A stretch of 64,000 nucleotides of DNA from Oceanobacillus salinisoli (GTDB lineage: Bacteria; Bacillota; Bacilli; Bacillales; Amphibacillaceae): contig NZ_WOFB01000016.1 in the NCBI RefSeq assembly GCF_009733865.1, forward strand, positions 1-64,000, in the 5' to 3' direction. Position numbers and translations under genes: made by a program. Of the stretch, positions 1 to 9,090 are shown one piece after another. The notes beneath the pieces are model-generated. The model was not told where the DNA came from. It searched no databases and saw only the letters and a list, made by a program, of their open reading frames with translations. Every line of letters starts with the position of its first letter. Position 1 is the stretch's first letter.

Positions 1-45
1 TTTTTTTGGATAGATACGGAACTTATATGCTTTGTTTACAATCAT
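1..45 (-). CDS. tnpB: IS200/IS605-family TnpB (OrfB), N-terminal fragment cut by window edge
   Basis: Reading leftwards from the ATG at 45 the frame gives MIVNKAYKFRIYPKK, the typical opening of IS605-type TnpB/OrfB proteins, the RNA-guided nucleases carried by these insertion sequences. A GGGAGGTG ribosome binding site lies just upstream (about 51-59). The rest of the gene is outside the window, so intactness cannot be judged. No tnpA is visible upstream, so a tnpB-only element is possible. Confidence 0.75.
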   Translation of the reverse strand, partial: MIVNKAYKFRIYPKK

Positions 46-119
46 TATTTTCACCTCCCAGAAAGGAACGTTTGTTCTCATTATACTATACTAGAGATAA
101 TATTGGGAGATGAAAAATG

Positions 120-300
120 GCGTTCAGTCGGACAATTGAGATAACTAAAACTATCCCTTGTCCGAAGGCGATTCATCCCCTCCCTACTCATTGGACTAAA
201 GTCCTTCGCATTCCTTGAGGAAGGCGTATTCTCGCCTGAAATTGATAAAATTCTTCAAGGCTGATTTTTCTCTCTTGTGGCATACTCTTACATTCGCCTC
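120..300 (-). mobile_element. possible IS605-type element-end debris
   Basis: On the minus strand this stretch holds a short hairpin-like GGACTTTAGTCC (about 213-224), a form I associate with the 3' ends of tnpB elements and their guide RNAs, followed by a purine-rich tract. It lies upstream of the tnpB start, so it would belong to an earlier, decayed copy rather than to that gene. A 31-codon frame (MPQERKISLEEF...) reads through it but is not recognisable. Weak evidence. Confidence 0.25.
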
Positions 301-615
301 CAGAACTTAATTTAAATTATTATAGCATAAATATCGGTAAGACTGATATTTATGTGGGACATAGGACCGGTAGAGGACACTGAAAAGCCGGTTTTATTTA
401 GGATTAGTCATCACCGAATGCAACAATCCGTGTCTAATAGTTTTTCAGTGGTCTCGGACAGGTAACTTGTCTCATTATTTAGAGAGGACAAAAGGACAAG
501 TGGACTTTTCTTCGTCCCTTCTGAATTCTGAGTTCATTCGGGCACCTAGAACCTTCCTATGTAACCTTTTGACTGATTCCCATGTTCATTCAGGCACGTT
601 AAACCTATTTAGGCC
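301..615. other. intergenic stretch without a supported gene
   Basis: No convincing gene. There is a perfect 9-bp inverted repeat, ATAAATATC at 327-335 and GATATTTAT at 345-353. A short phrase ATTTAGGATTAGT near 398 recurs near 2170, suggesting small dispersed repeats. A 70-codon plus-strand frame starting at 467 lacks a ribosome binding site and any familiar feature. Confidence 0.5.
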
Positions 616-648
616 AAAAAAGCACCTCTTTAGAAAAGGTGCTTTTTT
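616..648 (-). terminator. bidirectional rho-independent terminator
   Basis: AAAAAAGCACCT and AGGTGCTTTTTT form a perfect stem with a short loop. It lies just past the stop codon of the leftward membrane-protein gene ending at 676 and has U-runs on both strands. Confidence 0.85.
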
Positions 649-675
649 CACCAGCCTATGCTCTACTTTCTTCCT

Positions 676-2043
676 CTAAACAAAAAACATCGCCATTCCA
701 ATCCCGACACTACCAAACACAAAGGTAAACAATAGATTCTGTAACGTTATTTTATATGGATTTTGGACAGTGTTCATCGCTGTAATAGTCACTGTTACGC
801 CATATGTCGCAGAGGCGGATGTTGCTAGAGCGGCAACAATCATTACAATTCCAATCGCAGCTGGATTAATGAAGCCAAACAATGGTGTTAATACTTCCAG
901 TAAAATGGCAATGGTACCAACCGGATGTATTCCGATCATAGCCATGACAAAATAGGTGACTAAAATAAGATATAGAATAATTACTGGGTAATCTGCGAAA
1001 ATATGAAATGGTTCCTGTACGATATTTAACATATCCGTTTCATTTAAACTATTGGAAAAGAAGGAAAGTGAGATAAATAGAATGATAAAGTTCTGCTGGT
1101 GATTGGTCCGATTTTTCCATACTTCAAAACCAAACTTCTTAAACATCGTCCATCTTTTTATTAACATTGCCCAGATTGCTGAAAATGGCAGAATCACCAG
1201 TGTGACAGTTAATATGAAATTAAGATCAAACGTTTGATTGATAAATAGAATGGTACTCAAAAATAAACATAGAGCAAATAACAATTTGGCAATCCCAATC
1301 ACAACACTTTTTACTGGGACCTGAGCTTCATCTTGTTCCACAGGTATGTAGGGAACGGAACGAAACTTCCACCAACCGATAAGAAGATCCCCACTCAGAA
1401 CTAGCAGAGAAATCAACATGAGCCATGGTAAATAAAATAAATAGCTTACTCCTGTTGCTTCCACGGTCAAGGCAACCATTACTTCCATCGGACTCCAAAT
1501 GAGAGCTATCGCAAAGGCACGTACGGTCGTTTGACTTATAAACGCATTACGCACTTTCGTCTTCATCTTTTTCATATTCTTGATAAGCATTTCCTGTGTT
1601 AATGTAACAGCGGAAATATTGAGGAACATCATTAGAATATAAGTGGTAATCGAGCTTCGTATGTACAAATTCCCGAGATGGTTCACGTTTCCTTTCATCA
1701 GTTCTTTCATTTGCGTGTCATACTTCCCTACATGGACAATACTATTAATCCACGGCAGGATAACAAGGTATGCAAGCAATGCCAAATTGGATGTAAAGAA
1801 GAGTGGAATCTCTCGAAAAGGAAGTCCTGCTGCCAGAAACATAATCGCTCCTGTTCCAATAAAAGCCCCTCCTAAGACCCGAAACAGGTTACTTGCCCAA
1901 ATAAAGGAGATACCCATCATTGGAATCGCCAATAGACCAACAGCATATTCCAATGCCCGTACATCTGCGAATACATTAATTAGATAGAGAAGAAGAACCA
2001 TAGAATAAAAGATATAAAGACGTTCGAAAATCCAGCTTTTCAT
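676..2043 (-). CDS. polytopic membrane protein of unknown function
   Basis: A 455-residue protein almost entirely made of hydrophobic helices, roughly twelve by eye, with a charged cytoplasmic-looking loop around residues 155-165 and another around 230-245. The C-terminal part has short glycine/alanine-rich reentrant-like stretches (GIHPVGTIAILLEVL and AALATSASATYG), which recall ion-transporter superfamily permeases, but I cannot name a family. An AAGAAGAG ribosome binding site precedes the ATG. It is monocistronic, with terminators on either side. Its substrate is unknown. Confidence 0.75.
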   Translation of the reverse strand: MKSWIFERLYIFYSMVLLLYLINVFADVRALEYAVGLLAIPMMGISFIWASNLFRVLGGAFIGTGAIMFLAAGLPFREIPLFFTSNLALLAYLVILPWINSIVHVGKYDTQMKELMKGNVNHLGNLYIRSSITTYILMMFLNISAVTLTQEMLIKNMKKMKTKVRNAFISQTTVRAFAIALIWSPMEVMVALTVEATGVSYLFYLPWLMLISLLVLSGDLLIGWWKFRSVPYIPVEQDEAQVPVKSVVIGIAKLLFALCLFLSTILFINQTFDLNFILTVTLVILPFSAIWAMLIKRWTMFKKFGFEVWKNRTNHQQNFIILFISLSFFSNSLNETDMLNIVQEPFHIFADYPVIILYLILVTYFVMAMIGIHPVGTIAILLEVLTPLFGFINPAAIGIVMIVAALATSASATYGVTVTITAMNTVQNPYKITLQNLLFTFVFGSVGIGMAMFFV

Positions 2044-2234
2044 AATATCTCTTCTTTCAATAATAAGAATATTTTAAAGGTTCATTCCTTTTATCATAAG
2101 AAGCATTTATGGATATGTCAAGGAAGTGGAGACGCAAGGACAGGCAGAGACCAATAAATAATTCGGTATCATTTAGGATTAGTTCCCCTTACCCCATTAT
2201 GGTAAGCTTGGGCCAATCACTTGTCCGCAACCAT

Positions 2235-2265
2235 TAAAAAAGCACCTTAAAAAGGTGCCTTTTTC
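2235..2265 (-). terminator. terminator of the butanediol-dehydrogenase-like gene
   Basis: AAAAAAGCACCTT pairs with AAGGTGCCTTTTT around a tiny loop. It sits 25 bp past the stop codon of the leftward dehydrogenase gene and resembles the hairpin at 616-648. Confidence 0.8.
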
Positions 2266-2289
2266 AGTAGTCTTAAACCGCTACGTGTT

Positions 2290-3351
2290 TTACATTTCTC
2301 CACTTAATTGAACAAGAATTTTTGCTTGACTAAGGTCATTGGATAAGGAATGGAAACCTTCTTCTACAATATCATCTAGTTCTATTTTTTTCGTCATGAT
2401 TGGACTGACATCTATTTTCTCATCCATTAGAATGGCAATCGATTTTTTAAATGTTTCGTGTTCATATCCTAAAGAAGAAGATAATTTAGCACCGGTCGTC
2501 ATTAAGGAAATTGGGTTGAATTCGAAATCTCTGGCATGAATAGCAATGACTACTACATTTCCTTTTGGTTTGACGGTGTTAATTGCCTGGTCAAATGTTG
2601 GCTTAACCCCTGCTACTTCAAATGTTGCGTCCACCCCTTCCGGATATCTTTCTTTAATATAAGAAATAGCATCTACTTCTTTGGAATTAAGAGCTTGGGT
2701 TGCCCCAACTTCTTTTGCTTTTTGCAGTCGCTCATCCGATAAATCGAAAGCTAAAATCTCTTTAGCACCTGCCGCTTTTGCCGCTACAACCGCAAATAAT
2801 CCAATTGGTCCACAACCAAAAATAGCAACTGTATCTCCTTCTTTAACTTCCCCTTCTTTTATTGCTTGAGCTGCTACCGACAATGGCTCTACTAGCGCTG
2901 CCTTGTCCAGTGGGAGCCCATCCGGAATGGACACTACATTCCCTTCTTGAGCGACAACATATTCAGCAAATGATCCATCTGCATGCAAGCCAGCTGAATA
3001 AAACTCATAATATCTATCAATTTCTGGAGAATGTTTTCCTGAAGTTACTACAGGATTTACAACAACTCTATCCCCTATTTTGAATTCGGTTACATTATTA
3101 CCTACCTCTTCTACCACTCCTGAAAATTCATGACCTAATACAAGTGGTGCTTTTTCACCAGTTAATGCATTTGGAGTTTCGGTTTGTAGTAAAAGCGGTC
3201 CTATCTCATATTCATGTAAATCTGTACCACAAATACCCGACCAACTGACTTTAACTTTCACATCATGGTCCTTCACTTGCTTAACATCTCTTTCTTCTAC
3301 TCTAACATCCTTTTGGTTGTACCAAACTGCAGCCTTCATTTTTCCACTCAT
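2290..3351 (-). CDS. zinc-type medium-chain dehydrogenase, 2,3-butanediol dehydrogenase-like
   Basis: 353 residues, the usual size of the B. subtilis BdhA group. The catalytic-zinc region GICGTDLHE (about 39-47) and GHEFSG (about 72-77) are present. The Rossmann motif GCGPIG is near residue 180, and EPLSVA precedes it. The four-cysteine structural zinc loop is absent, as in BdhA. Likely reaction: NAD-dependent interconversion of acetoin and butanediol or a similar secondary alcohol. A GGGGG ribosome binding site lies 8 bases before the ATG. It diverges from a TetR gene that probably controls it. Substrate specificity is inferred only from family resemblance. Confidence 0.85.
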   Translation of the reverse strand: MSGKMKAAVWYNQKDVRVEERDVKQVKDHDVKVKVSWSGICGTDLHEYEIGPLLLQTETPNALTGEKAPLVLGHEFSGVVEEVGNNVTEFKIGDRVVVNPVVTSGKHSPEIDRYYEFYSAGLHADGSFAEYVVAQEGNVVSIPDGLPLDKAALVEPLSVAAQAIKEGEVKEGDTVAIFGCGPIGLFAVVAAKAAGAKEILAFDLSDERLQKAKEVGATQALNSKEVDAISYIKERYPEGVDATFEVAGVKPTFDQAINTVKPKGNVVVIAIHARDFEFNPISLMTTGAKLSSSLGYEHETFKKSIAILMDEKIDVSPIMTKKIELDDIVEEGFHSLSNDLSQAKILVQLSGEM

Positions 3352-3398
3352 GATGTTACCCCCTGAAATTTTATATAATCCATTTTCACTATATCATT

Positions 3399-3432
3399 AA
3401 AACTAAAAAATTCAGTAAACAAAATTAGTTTA
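3399..3432. promoter_or_regulatory. candidate operator between the dehydrogenase and TetR genes
   Basis: AAACTAA at 3400-3406 and TTAGTTT at 3425-3431 form an inverted repeat in the 130-bp divergent spacer. TetR proteins commonly bind such palindromes between their own gene and the target. Position and symmetry are seen; binding is inferred. Confidence 0.4.
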
Positions 3433-3492
3433 TTTGAGTGTTAAACAACAGTTATAATGATACTGTGGATTTACTTATAGGAGATGCATGTT

Positions 3493-4077
3493 ATGGATCA
3501 TAAAATAGATAGAAGAATTAGAAAGACTAGAATGGCATTAAAAAACGCGTATATTGATTTAATGGAGGAATACTCAGAAAAGGAAATCACCGTGTCGATG
3601 ATTACGCAATATGCAGATTTAAACAGAGCTACTTTCTATGCCCATTATTCAAATAAAGCGGAGTTCCTTGAAGAAATTTTGTATGACACCCTAGAAGGGT
3701 TAAATGATGCAATCAAGAAACCTTTTGTACATCAGAATAAAATAGAAGTTAATACACTCACCCCTACAACGGAACGAATATTTACGTATATAGAAGACAA
3801 TCAGAAACTCTTTTATGCGTTATATATTGGACAGAAAGATTTCAAGGTTCATTTGGAGAAACTATTCTACGACATCTTTTCAAAAGATATTTTTATTGAA
3901 ACCGAATCTTTATATGGGGATGTAAACTATGAAATGTTTCTACACTACCAAACCAATGCAACTATAGGGCTTATTCTATATTGGATTCAAAGTAAATTTA
4001 ACTATTCAGCAACATATATGATGAAACAACTAACCATCCTGTCCAATACAAAAGTGAAAAGTTTGAGGAAGTTTTGA
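3493..4077 (+). CDS. TetR/AcrR-family transcriptional regulator
   Basis: 194 residues. The N-terminal helix-turn-helix runs over about residues 5-50 (RIRKTRMALKNAY, then TVSMITQYADLNRATFYAHY), typical of TetR proteins of the YxaF/DhaS type. The C-terminal part is a helical ligand domain. I place the start at 3493 because AGGAG at 3479-3483 is 9 bases upstream; the earlier in-frame ATG at 3484 touches that site. It is divergent from the butanediol-dehydrogenase-like gene and is the likely local repressor. It resembles the TetR protein at 12235-12825 in layout. Confidence 0.85.
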   Translation: MDHKIDRRIRKTRMALKNAYIDLMEEYSEKEITVSMITQYADLNRATFYAHYSNKAEFLEEILYDTLEGLNDAIKKPFVHQNKIEVNTLTPTTERIFTYIEDNQKLFYALYIGQKDFKVHLEKLFYDIFSKDIFIETESLYGDVNYEMFLHYQTNATIGLILYWIQSKFNYSATYMMKQLTILSNTKVKSLRKF

Positions 4078-4210
4078 AGTGTGGGGAGCGGTTCACGCGC
4101 TTCCACAATAATTAAAAAAAGCAGGGGATTTTTACCTCATGCTTCCTGAATGGATTTTAGTGCTTAGCAATTAATTTTTATGTGTTCTCGATTGTTTTTT
4201 CCTACTCCTA

Positions 4211-4432
4211 TCGCGCGTTTTGCATGAGGCCTTGCACGTTTCTCCATCCCTGTCGCGCGTTTTGCACGAGGCCTCGCACGATTTCCCACCACTGTCGCGC
4301 GTTTTGCATGGTGCCTTGCTCGCTTTCCAACCCCTGTCGCGCGTTTTGCATGAACCCTCGCACGACTTACCACCTCAGCGGCTCTTTTCACTTAAGTCCT
4401 CGCACGTTCTCCCATCCACACCACTTCATCTA
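4211..4432 (+). repeat. degenerate minisatellite, 21/42-bp period (locus 1)
   Basis: Four 42-bp units start TCGCGCGTTTTGCA and each splits into two 21-bp halves beginning TTT and ending in CG-rich text; a fifth unit is decayed. The arrangement TTT-N13-(C/T)xCG recurs at 19650, 21900, 22890, 34518 and 42540. Arginine/alanine-rich frames through it arise from the repeat and lack ribosome binding sites. The 86 bp before it (4078-4163) holds two weak hairpins after the TetR stop codon. Confidence 0.8.
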
Positions 4433-4465
4433 CACTCCGATTCCCCACAAGCAAACTAAATTTAA

Positions 4466-4494
4466 AAGAAGCAGGAGAACTCCCTCTGCTTCTT
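4466..4494 (-). terminator. operon terminator overlapping the HAD stop codon
   Basis: On the minus strand AAGAAGCAG and CTGCTTCTT form a stem followed by TTAAATTT. The stem overlaps the stop codon of the last gene of the GlpP-linked operon. Confidence 0.75.
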
Positions 4495-5296
4495 AAACAT
4501 AATGACTTATATACGTTGAAAAAAGACTGTCTAATTTTTCAATAATATAATCCGGCTTAATGACCGACGCTTCTATGTCTTTTTTATTGGAAACTCCTGT
4601 TAGTACAAGGCATGTACCAAAATCGTTTGTTTTGCCCAGTTGAATATCCGTTTCCAACCGGTCACCGATGACTAAAATTCTATTTCTGTCCAAACCGAGT
4701 ATGTCGAGAATTTTGTTTCCGTACGTGTCAGAAGGCTTGCCGATAACTTTATTTATATTTTGCCCTGAAGCCACTTCTATTGCACTTGCAAGAGCCATGG
4801 TGTCTGGGATAAATCCATCGGGCACTGGACAAACTGGATCAGGATTGGTAATAATCAGCTTTTTACAATGGCGAACTGCATTCATCGCCATGTGTAAATC
4901 GTTATACGTGAAAGACCTGTCTAATCCAACTAACACATGAGTTGCTTCCGTCGGGTTATCTGTTATAGGGATAGAGAAATTTTCCAGTTCCTTTTTTATG
5001 GCATGTTCCCCAATGATAAAAACAAACACTTCTGTTGACATTTCTGCAAAATAAAGCGCCGATAAATAAGGGGCTGTGACCACTTCTTCTATGTGTGCTT
5101 CTACCCCTAAACGTTCCAGACGTTCCTTCCCTTCTTCCCTCGTTAATGTGGGGGAGTTGGTAATAAAAAGAACCTTTTTCTGATGGCTTCGAATAGTCTC
5201 CAATACCTGTTTTACGCCTGATAACAGCTGGTCACCAATATAAATCGTGCCATCTAAATCAAAGCAGTATGCATCGTAATGGTTAGGTGAAATCAT
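4493..5296 (-). CDS. HAD-IIA sugar-phosphatase-like hydrolase (NagD/AraL type)
   Basis: 267 residues, the normal NagD/AraL length. Motif I is FDLDGT with nucleophile Asp13 and acid/base Asp15, motif II is ITNS near 45, the lysine motif is GKPS and motif IV is IGDRLETD. The family dephosphorylates small phosphorylated sugars; some members act on glycerol phosphates. It is the last gene of the operon running from 11312 to 4493, with 23 bp to the isomerase gene. Given GlpP at the head of the cluster, a glycerol-phosphate-type substrate is possible, but this is inference. Confidence 0.85.
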   Translation of the reverse strand: MISPNHYDAYCFDLDGTIYIGDQLLSGVKQVLETIRSHQKKVLFITNSPTLTREEGKERLERLGVEAHIEEVVTAPYLSALYFAEMSTEVFVFIIGEHAIKKELENFSIPITDNPTEATHVLVGLDRSFTYNDLHMAMNAVRHCKKLIITNPDPVCPVPDGFIPDTMALASAIEVASGQNINKVIGKPSDTYGNKILDILGLDRNRILVIGDRLETDIQLGKTNDFGTCLVLTGVSNKKDIEASVIKPDYIIEKLDSLFSTYISHYV

Positions 5297-5319
5297 GATG
5301 TAGTGGTGACCTCCCTAAC

Positions 5320-6123
5320 TTAACCAACGAAAACGTTTTGTTCTAAGTAGTTTTTTCCTGTACGTAAAGCTTCTAATGAGGTACCGGGAGCGTATTCTAA
5401 AATTAATTCACAATCAATTTCTTCTTGATTCAACACATCCATGATTGCCTGCCAATCCATTTTCCCTTCACCAATCGGCAAATGATCATCGGAAGCTGCC
5501 ATATTATCATGAATATGAAGAGCTATTAATCTATCTTTAATAATCTTGATTACATTTGGCACATTCCACCCATCCAATTGAGCATGTCCAATATCAATTA
5601 AATATCCTGCCGTTTCATCCACGTCCTCAAGAAATTCAACAAACTCTTCCTCCGTCAAAATCGCAGACCCATTATAACCTACATTTTCAATCGCCAATCG
5701 AACACCCAGCGGCTTTGCTATCTCACATAATTGGTTCATATACGCTTTTGCACGTTGTTGTGCGAGTTCTTTATTAAAGACAGGAGAAAAACAAAATCCT
5801 GGATGTATCACAACATGACTGGCACCAATCATCCCGGCAAACTTGATCGCTTTTTTATATTCATGAAAAGATGCTTCTCGTATTGCTTTATTTTCACTCG
5901 TTAAATTAATATCCCATGCTGGTGGGTGGATAGTAAATGAAACTGGCAGGTCCTTTAATTGGGTAGCAATTTTTTCAAAAAGCATCTCCATATCATTCCA
6001 TTTCTCCCCATCTATCATTAACTCAATTTTGTCTGCGCCATGTTCCATTAACTGCTTAATATTTTCCATGATATCTTCATTTAATAGTGGTAAATCGGAA
6101 TAAATGATTGTTCTCTTTGTCAT
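5320..6123 (-). CDS. TIM-barrel sugar phosphate isomerase/epimerase-like protein
   Basis: 267 residues of the AP-endonuclease-2/xylose-isomerase-like barrel. Visible hallmarks are HPGF near residue 103, AIENVG (about 144-149), DIGHAQLDGWN (about 177-187), HIHDN (about 199-203) and LILEYAPG near the end, which supply the Glu/His/Asp metal ligands of the family. Its start overlaps the stop of the ATPase gene by four bases (ATGA), so translation is coupled to the importer. The substrate is unknown; presumably it processes the imported sugar or polyol. Confidence 0.8.
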   Translation of the reverse strand: MTKRTIIYSDLPLLNEDIMENIKQLMEHGADKIELMIDGEKWNDMEMLFEKIATQLKDLPVSFTIHPPAWDINLTSENKAIREASFHEYKKAIKFAGMIGASHVVIHPGFCFSPVFNKELAQQRAKAYMNQLCEIAKPLGVRLAIENVGYNGSAILTEEEFVEFLEDVDETAGYLIDIGHAQLDGWNVPNVIKIIKDRLIALHIHDNMAASDDHLPIGEGKMDWQAIMDVLNQEEIDCELILEYAPGTSLEALRTGKNYLEQNVFVG

Positions 6124-7253
6124 ACTAAAACCCTACTTTCTTCCTTATTTTTATCATTCTCGTCTAATAGTTCTTCCGGATAGCCTATGGAATCACCCGT
6201 TTCTTTTTCGAAAAGGTGAATACGCTCCATCATCGGACGGAAATATACGATATCTCCTTTATGCCAATGTTTATTCTCACTCAGAGCGACAACTTCCTTT
6301 CCTTCCAAATCCATATAAACGCTATAGCTGTTTCCTTGATTTTCAATATATTTCACCTTGCCTTGAAATCCGTTGGAAAATGGTGTGGTAGACAATTCAA
6401 TATGTTCTGGGCGAATACCAAATAACAAGTTCTGCGTCTTCCGTTCCGCAATATGCTTCCTCCACATATCATTCAACTCCAACGACTGCTCGCCAATCGT
6501 GACAAAGCCATTGTGATCATCCATTTCCAAAATATTCGTTGGTGGGGTGCCAATAAATTTTGCCGTAAAGACATTGGCTGGTCGATGATACACATTGGTT
6601 GGGGTATCCAACATTTGTAACTCCCCATCATACATTAGCGCAATACGGTCAGCAAACGTCATTGCCTCAATCTGATCATGTGTAACATATACCATTGTTT
6701 GCTTAAACATCTCATGTATTTTCAGAAGTTCTTTACGAGCAGATACCCGAAGCTGCGCATCCAAATTGGATAAAGGCTCATCCAACAGGAAAAAGTCACT
6801 TCGCTTTACCGTCGCCCTTGCTAAAGCAACACGCTGACGTTGTCCACCAGACAAATCTTTCGGTAGGCGGTCCTCCAATCCCCTTAGTTGGAGCATGTCC
6901 AAAACGGAGTCTAGTCTGGACTGAATATCTTTTTTAAAAAGTTTTCTTACCCTCAAGCCATAAATAATATTCTGTTTCACCGTCATATGCGGATATAGGG
7001 CATAGTTTTGGAACACCATCGCTACATTTCGCTTCCCACTCGGAACATCATTCATCTTTTTGCCATTCATATAAAGACTACCTTCTGTAATATCTTCCAG
7101 TCCTGCAATCATCCGTAAAGTGGTGGACTTGCCACACCCTGATGGTCCGAGTAAAATTAATCGTTCTCCCTCTTTAATGGTAAAATTTAAATCTTTGACG
7201 ACTTCTGTATCCCCGTAGGATTTTTTAACGTGTTCAAATTTAATTTCCTTCAT
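6120..7253 (-). CDS. ABC importer ATPase, UgpC/MsmX type
   Basis: 377 residues from the ATG at 7253, chosen because GGAGG lies just ahead of it; a GTG at 7265 belongs to the ribosome binding site and is unlikely. Walker A GPSGCGKST (about 36-44), Q-loop QNYALYPHM, signature LSGGQRQR and Walker B LLDEPLSNLD are all intact. A C-terminal OB-fold/TOBE region (about 240-370) is typical of carbohydrate importer ATPases. It energises the two permeases encoded just upstream. Confidence 0.92.
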   Translation of the reverse strand: MKEIKFEHVKKSYGDTEVVKDLNFTIKEGERLILLGPSGCGKSTTLRMIAGLEDITEGSLYMNGKKMNDVPSGKRNVAMVFQNYALYPHMTVKQNIIYGLRVRKLFKKDIQSRLDSVLDMLQLRGLEDRLPKDLSGGQRQRVALARATVKRSDFFLLDEPLSNLDAQLRVSARKELLKIHEMFKQTMVYVTHDQIEAMTFADRIALMYDGELQMLDTPTNVYHRPANVFTAKFIGTPPTNILEMDDHNGFVTIGEQSLELNDMWRKHIAERKTQNLLFGIRPEHIELSTTPFSNGFQGKVKYIENQGNSYSVYMDLEGKEVVALSENKHWHKGDIVYFRPMMERIHLFEKETGDSIGYPEELLDENDKNKEESRVLV

Positions 7254-7264
7254 AGTTACCTCCA

Positions 7265-8089
7265 CTATTTAATTCCAGATGAAGTAAATGTGCCAATAAT
7301 ATACTTCTGGAAAGTTAAGTATAAAAGGAGTGGGATGATCATCGTAATGACCGATACAGCCATTGCAACCGTAAAGTTGGTTCCACCCTCTGAGCTGATA
7401 TACATCTGCAATGCCAATGGTAAGGTATAATTTTCTGTTGTTTTCAAAATAAGAACGGGCCAAACAAATTCGTTCCATGAACTGATGAAAAACCAGATTC
7501 CAACAGAGGTTATGGCAGGTCGTACTAAAGGGAGGACAATATCTTTCATAATTCTCCCGTGCCCCAAATTATCCAGTCGTGCCACCTCTATAAGAGAAAT
7601 CGGAATACTCCTCATCGATTGTGTAATCAAGAAAATACCTATTGCATCGGCCAGCTGTGGTAATATAACTCCCCATACACTGTCCAGTAATCCCAAATCC
7701 GAGACAATCAAGTAATTTGGAATCATGGTGACGGTAAAGGGAATGAAAATCGTACTAATGAGTAAAAAATACAAGACCTCTTTTCCTTTAAATTGAAAAT
7801 AAACAAAAGCATATGCTGCCAAAAAAGAGGTAAGTACCTTGAAAACAGTGGCAACGGACGCAATAATAAAGGTATTCATCGTAACCTTTACGACAGGTAA
7901 CGTATCAAAAAATGTAATATAGTTTTCCAAGGTAGGATGTAAAGGAATAATATTTAAAACATTGTTATACGCATCCTCCAATGGTGTAAAGGACATACCA
8001 ACTGCATAGATAATCGGAAATACTAAAACGATGACCGTTGCCATAAAGATAACGTGCCAAGTGATTTCTACTGTTCGATTAATTTTCAT
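7265..8089 (-). CDS. carbohydrate ABC importer permease, UgpE/MalG-like
   Basis: 274 residues with six predicted membrane helices and the EAA loop IEVARLDNLGHGRIMKDIVLPLVRPA split here as ARLDNLGHG near residues 177-185. The stop codon abuts the ATPase ribosome binding site. It overlaps the other permease gene by 11 bases, showing tight coupling. Works as the second channel subunit of the importer. Confidence 0.9.
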   Translation of the reverse strand: MKINRTVEITWHVIFMATVIVLVFPIIYAVGMSFTPLEDAYNNVLNIIPLHPTLENYITFFDTLPVVKVTMNTFIIASVATVFKVLTSFLAAYAFVYFQFKGKEVLYFLLISTIFIPFTVTMIPNYLIVSDLGLLDSVWGVILPQLADAIGIFLITQSMRSIPISLIEVARLDNLGHGRIMKDIVLPLVRPAITSVGIWFFISSWNEFVWPVLILKTTENYTLPLALQMYISSEGGTNFTVAMAVSVITMIIPLLLYLTFQKYIIGTFTSSGIK

Positions 8090-8993
8090 AATAGATTCCC
8101 CGATCTACAAACTTAAAGTAAAGAAATAACAAAATAAGAAACAGTGCCATCGTTATAATAGATAAAGTAGCAGAGTGACCTGTTCGATAAACGACAAATG
8201 CTTCATGGTAGGCATGGTAGATTAAGTTCGAACTCGCATAGTCCGGTCCGCCCTGCGTAACAACCTTTACGGGGGTAAAAACATATTGCAGGCTTTGCAC
8301 AATCGTCAGAATAAAGACATAAATACCCGTAGCGCTGCTCATCGGTAAAATAATTTGAAAGAAAATGCGCCACAATGGTACATTATCTAACCTTGCCGAT
8401 TCAATGATTTCCCTTGATATCCCATTAATCGATGCATAAAGAAGGATAAAATTATATCCAAACACCTTCCAGGATGTAATCAGACTTAATACGAGAATGA
8501 CCCACCCTTCCGATTTCGTCCAGTTGGGAATCTCCAAACCAATCCAACCAAATACAATGGCCAATGGTCCGGAAACAGGATTCAGAATCCAAGTAAATAA
8601 TATAGAACCAACTACTAAGGATATAAATGCTGGTAAAAACAATGCACTTTTATAAAAACCATTCCACCGTTTTAAAACAATATCAATGACAAAAGCAAAG
8701 ATATACGGAACCACACAATTAATGGCAAGCAGGATAACTATATAAAGAAATGTGTTCCCAAATATTTGATAGGTTCTTGGATCTCCGAGGACTTCCATAT
8801 AATTTCGGATTCCGACAAATTCCTTCTCCGGACTAATCATATTCCAGTCAAAAAAACTTAAATAGACCGTGTACAAAAAAGGCCAGAACGTAAAGACAGC
8901 AAAGATAATAATCGAAGGGATTAATAGACCATAACCAATGGCATTTTCCCGATTTAGATGCAATGTTTTTCGTACTGCTGCTAGAGCACTCAT
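8079..8993 (-). CDS. carbohydrate ABC importer permease, UgpA/MalF-like
   Basis: 304 residues, with an N-terminal helix (about 18-40) and five further helices. The EAA-type loop ESARLDNVPLWRIFFQIILP lies near 200-220. GGAGGACG precedes the ATG. It follows the solute receptor gene after a 97-bp spacer containing a strong hairpin, and pairs with the downstream permease. Confidence 0.9.
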   Translation of the reverse strand: MSALAAVRKTLHLNRENAIGYGLLIPSIIIFAVFTFWPFLYTVYLSFFDWNMISPEKEFVGIRNYMEVLGDPRTYQIFGNTFLYIVILLAINCVVPYIFAFVIDIVLKRWNGFYKSALFLPAFISLVVGSILFTWILNPVSGPLAIVFGWIGLEIPNWTKSEGWVILVLSLITSWKVFGYNFILLYASINGISREIIESARLDNVPLWRIFFQIILPMSSATGIYVFILTIVQSLQYVFTPVKVVTQGGPDYASSNLIYHAYHEAFVVYRTGHSATLSIITMALFLILLFLYFKFVDRGIYYEN

Positions 8994-9027
8994 TTATACG
9001 TCCTCCACTTACTTTTTCAGAATGTCA

Positions 9028-9073
9028 CATGGTCAAGCTAAGGATAAATACACTCACCCTTAGCAAAGCCATG
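9028..9073 (-). terminator. intercistronic hairpin after the solute receptor gene
   Basis: Two nested perfect stems, CATGG/CCATG outside and GCTAAGG/CCTTAGC inside, lie between the receptor and permease genes and lack a U-run. Such hairpins often stabilise the receptor mRNA or reduce read-through so that receptor outnumbers permease. Structure seen, role inferred. Confidence 0.6.
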
Positions 9074-9090
9074 TATGTTTAAGATCGATA

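Noticed and set aside
467-679. 70-codon plus-strand frame
   Set aside because: No ribosome binding site, runs through the terminator hairpin at 616-648, and has no protein-like pattern.
4211-4432. CRISPR-like array
   Set aside because: Units are adjacent, only loosely similar, without constant repeats and unique spacers, and no cas gene is near.
4164-4496. Arg/Ala-rich minus-strand frame and overlapping plus-strand frames through the repeats at 4211-4432
   Set aside because: Their residues simply follow the 42-bp repeat, frames exist on both strands, and no ribosome binding site precedes them.
7265-7265. GTG at 7265 as ATPase start
   Set aside because: It lies in the ribosome binding site of the ATG at 7253, which matches the family's usual N-terminus.
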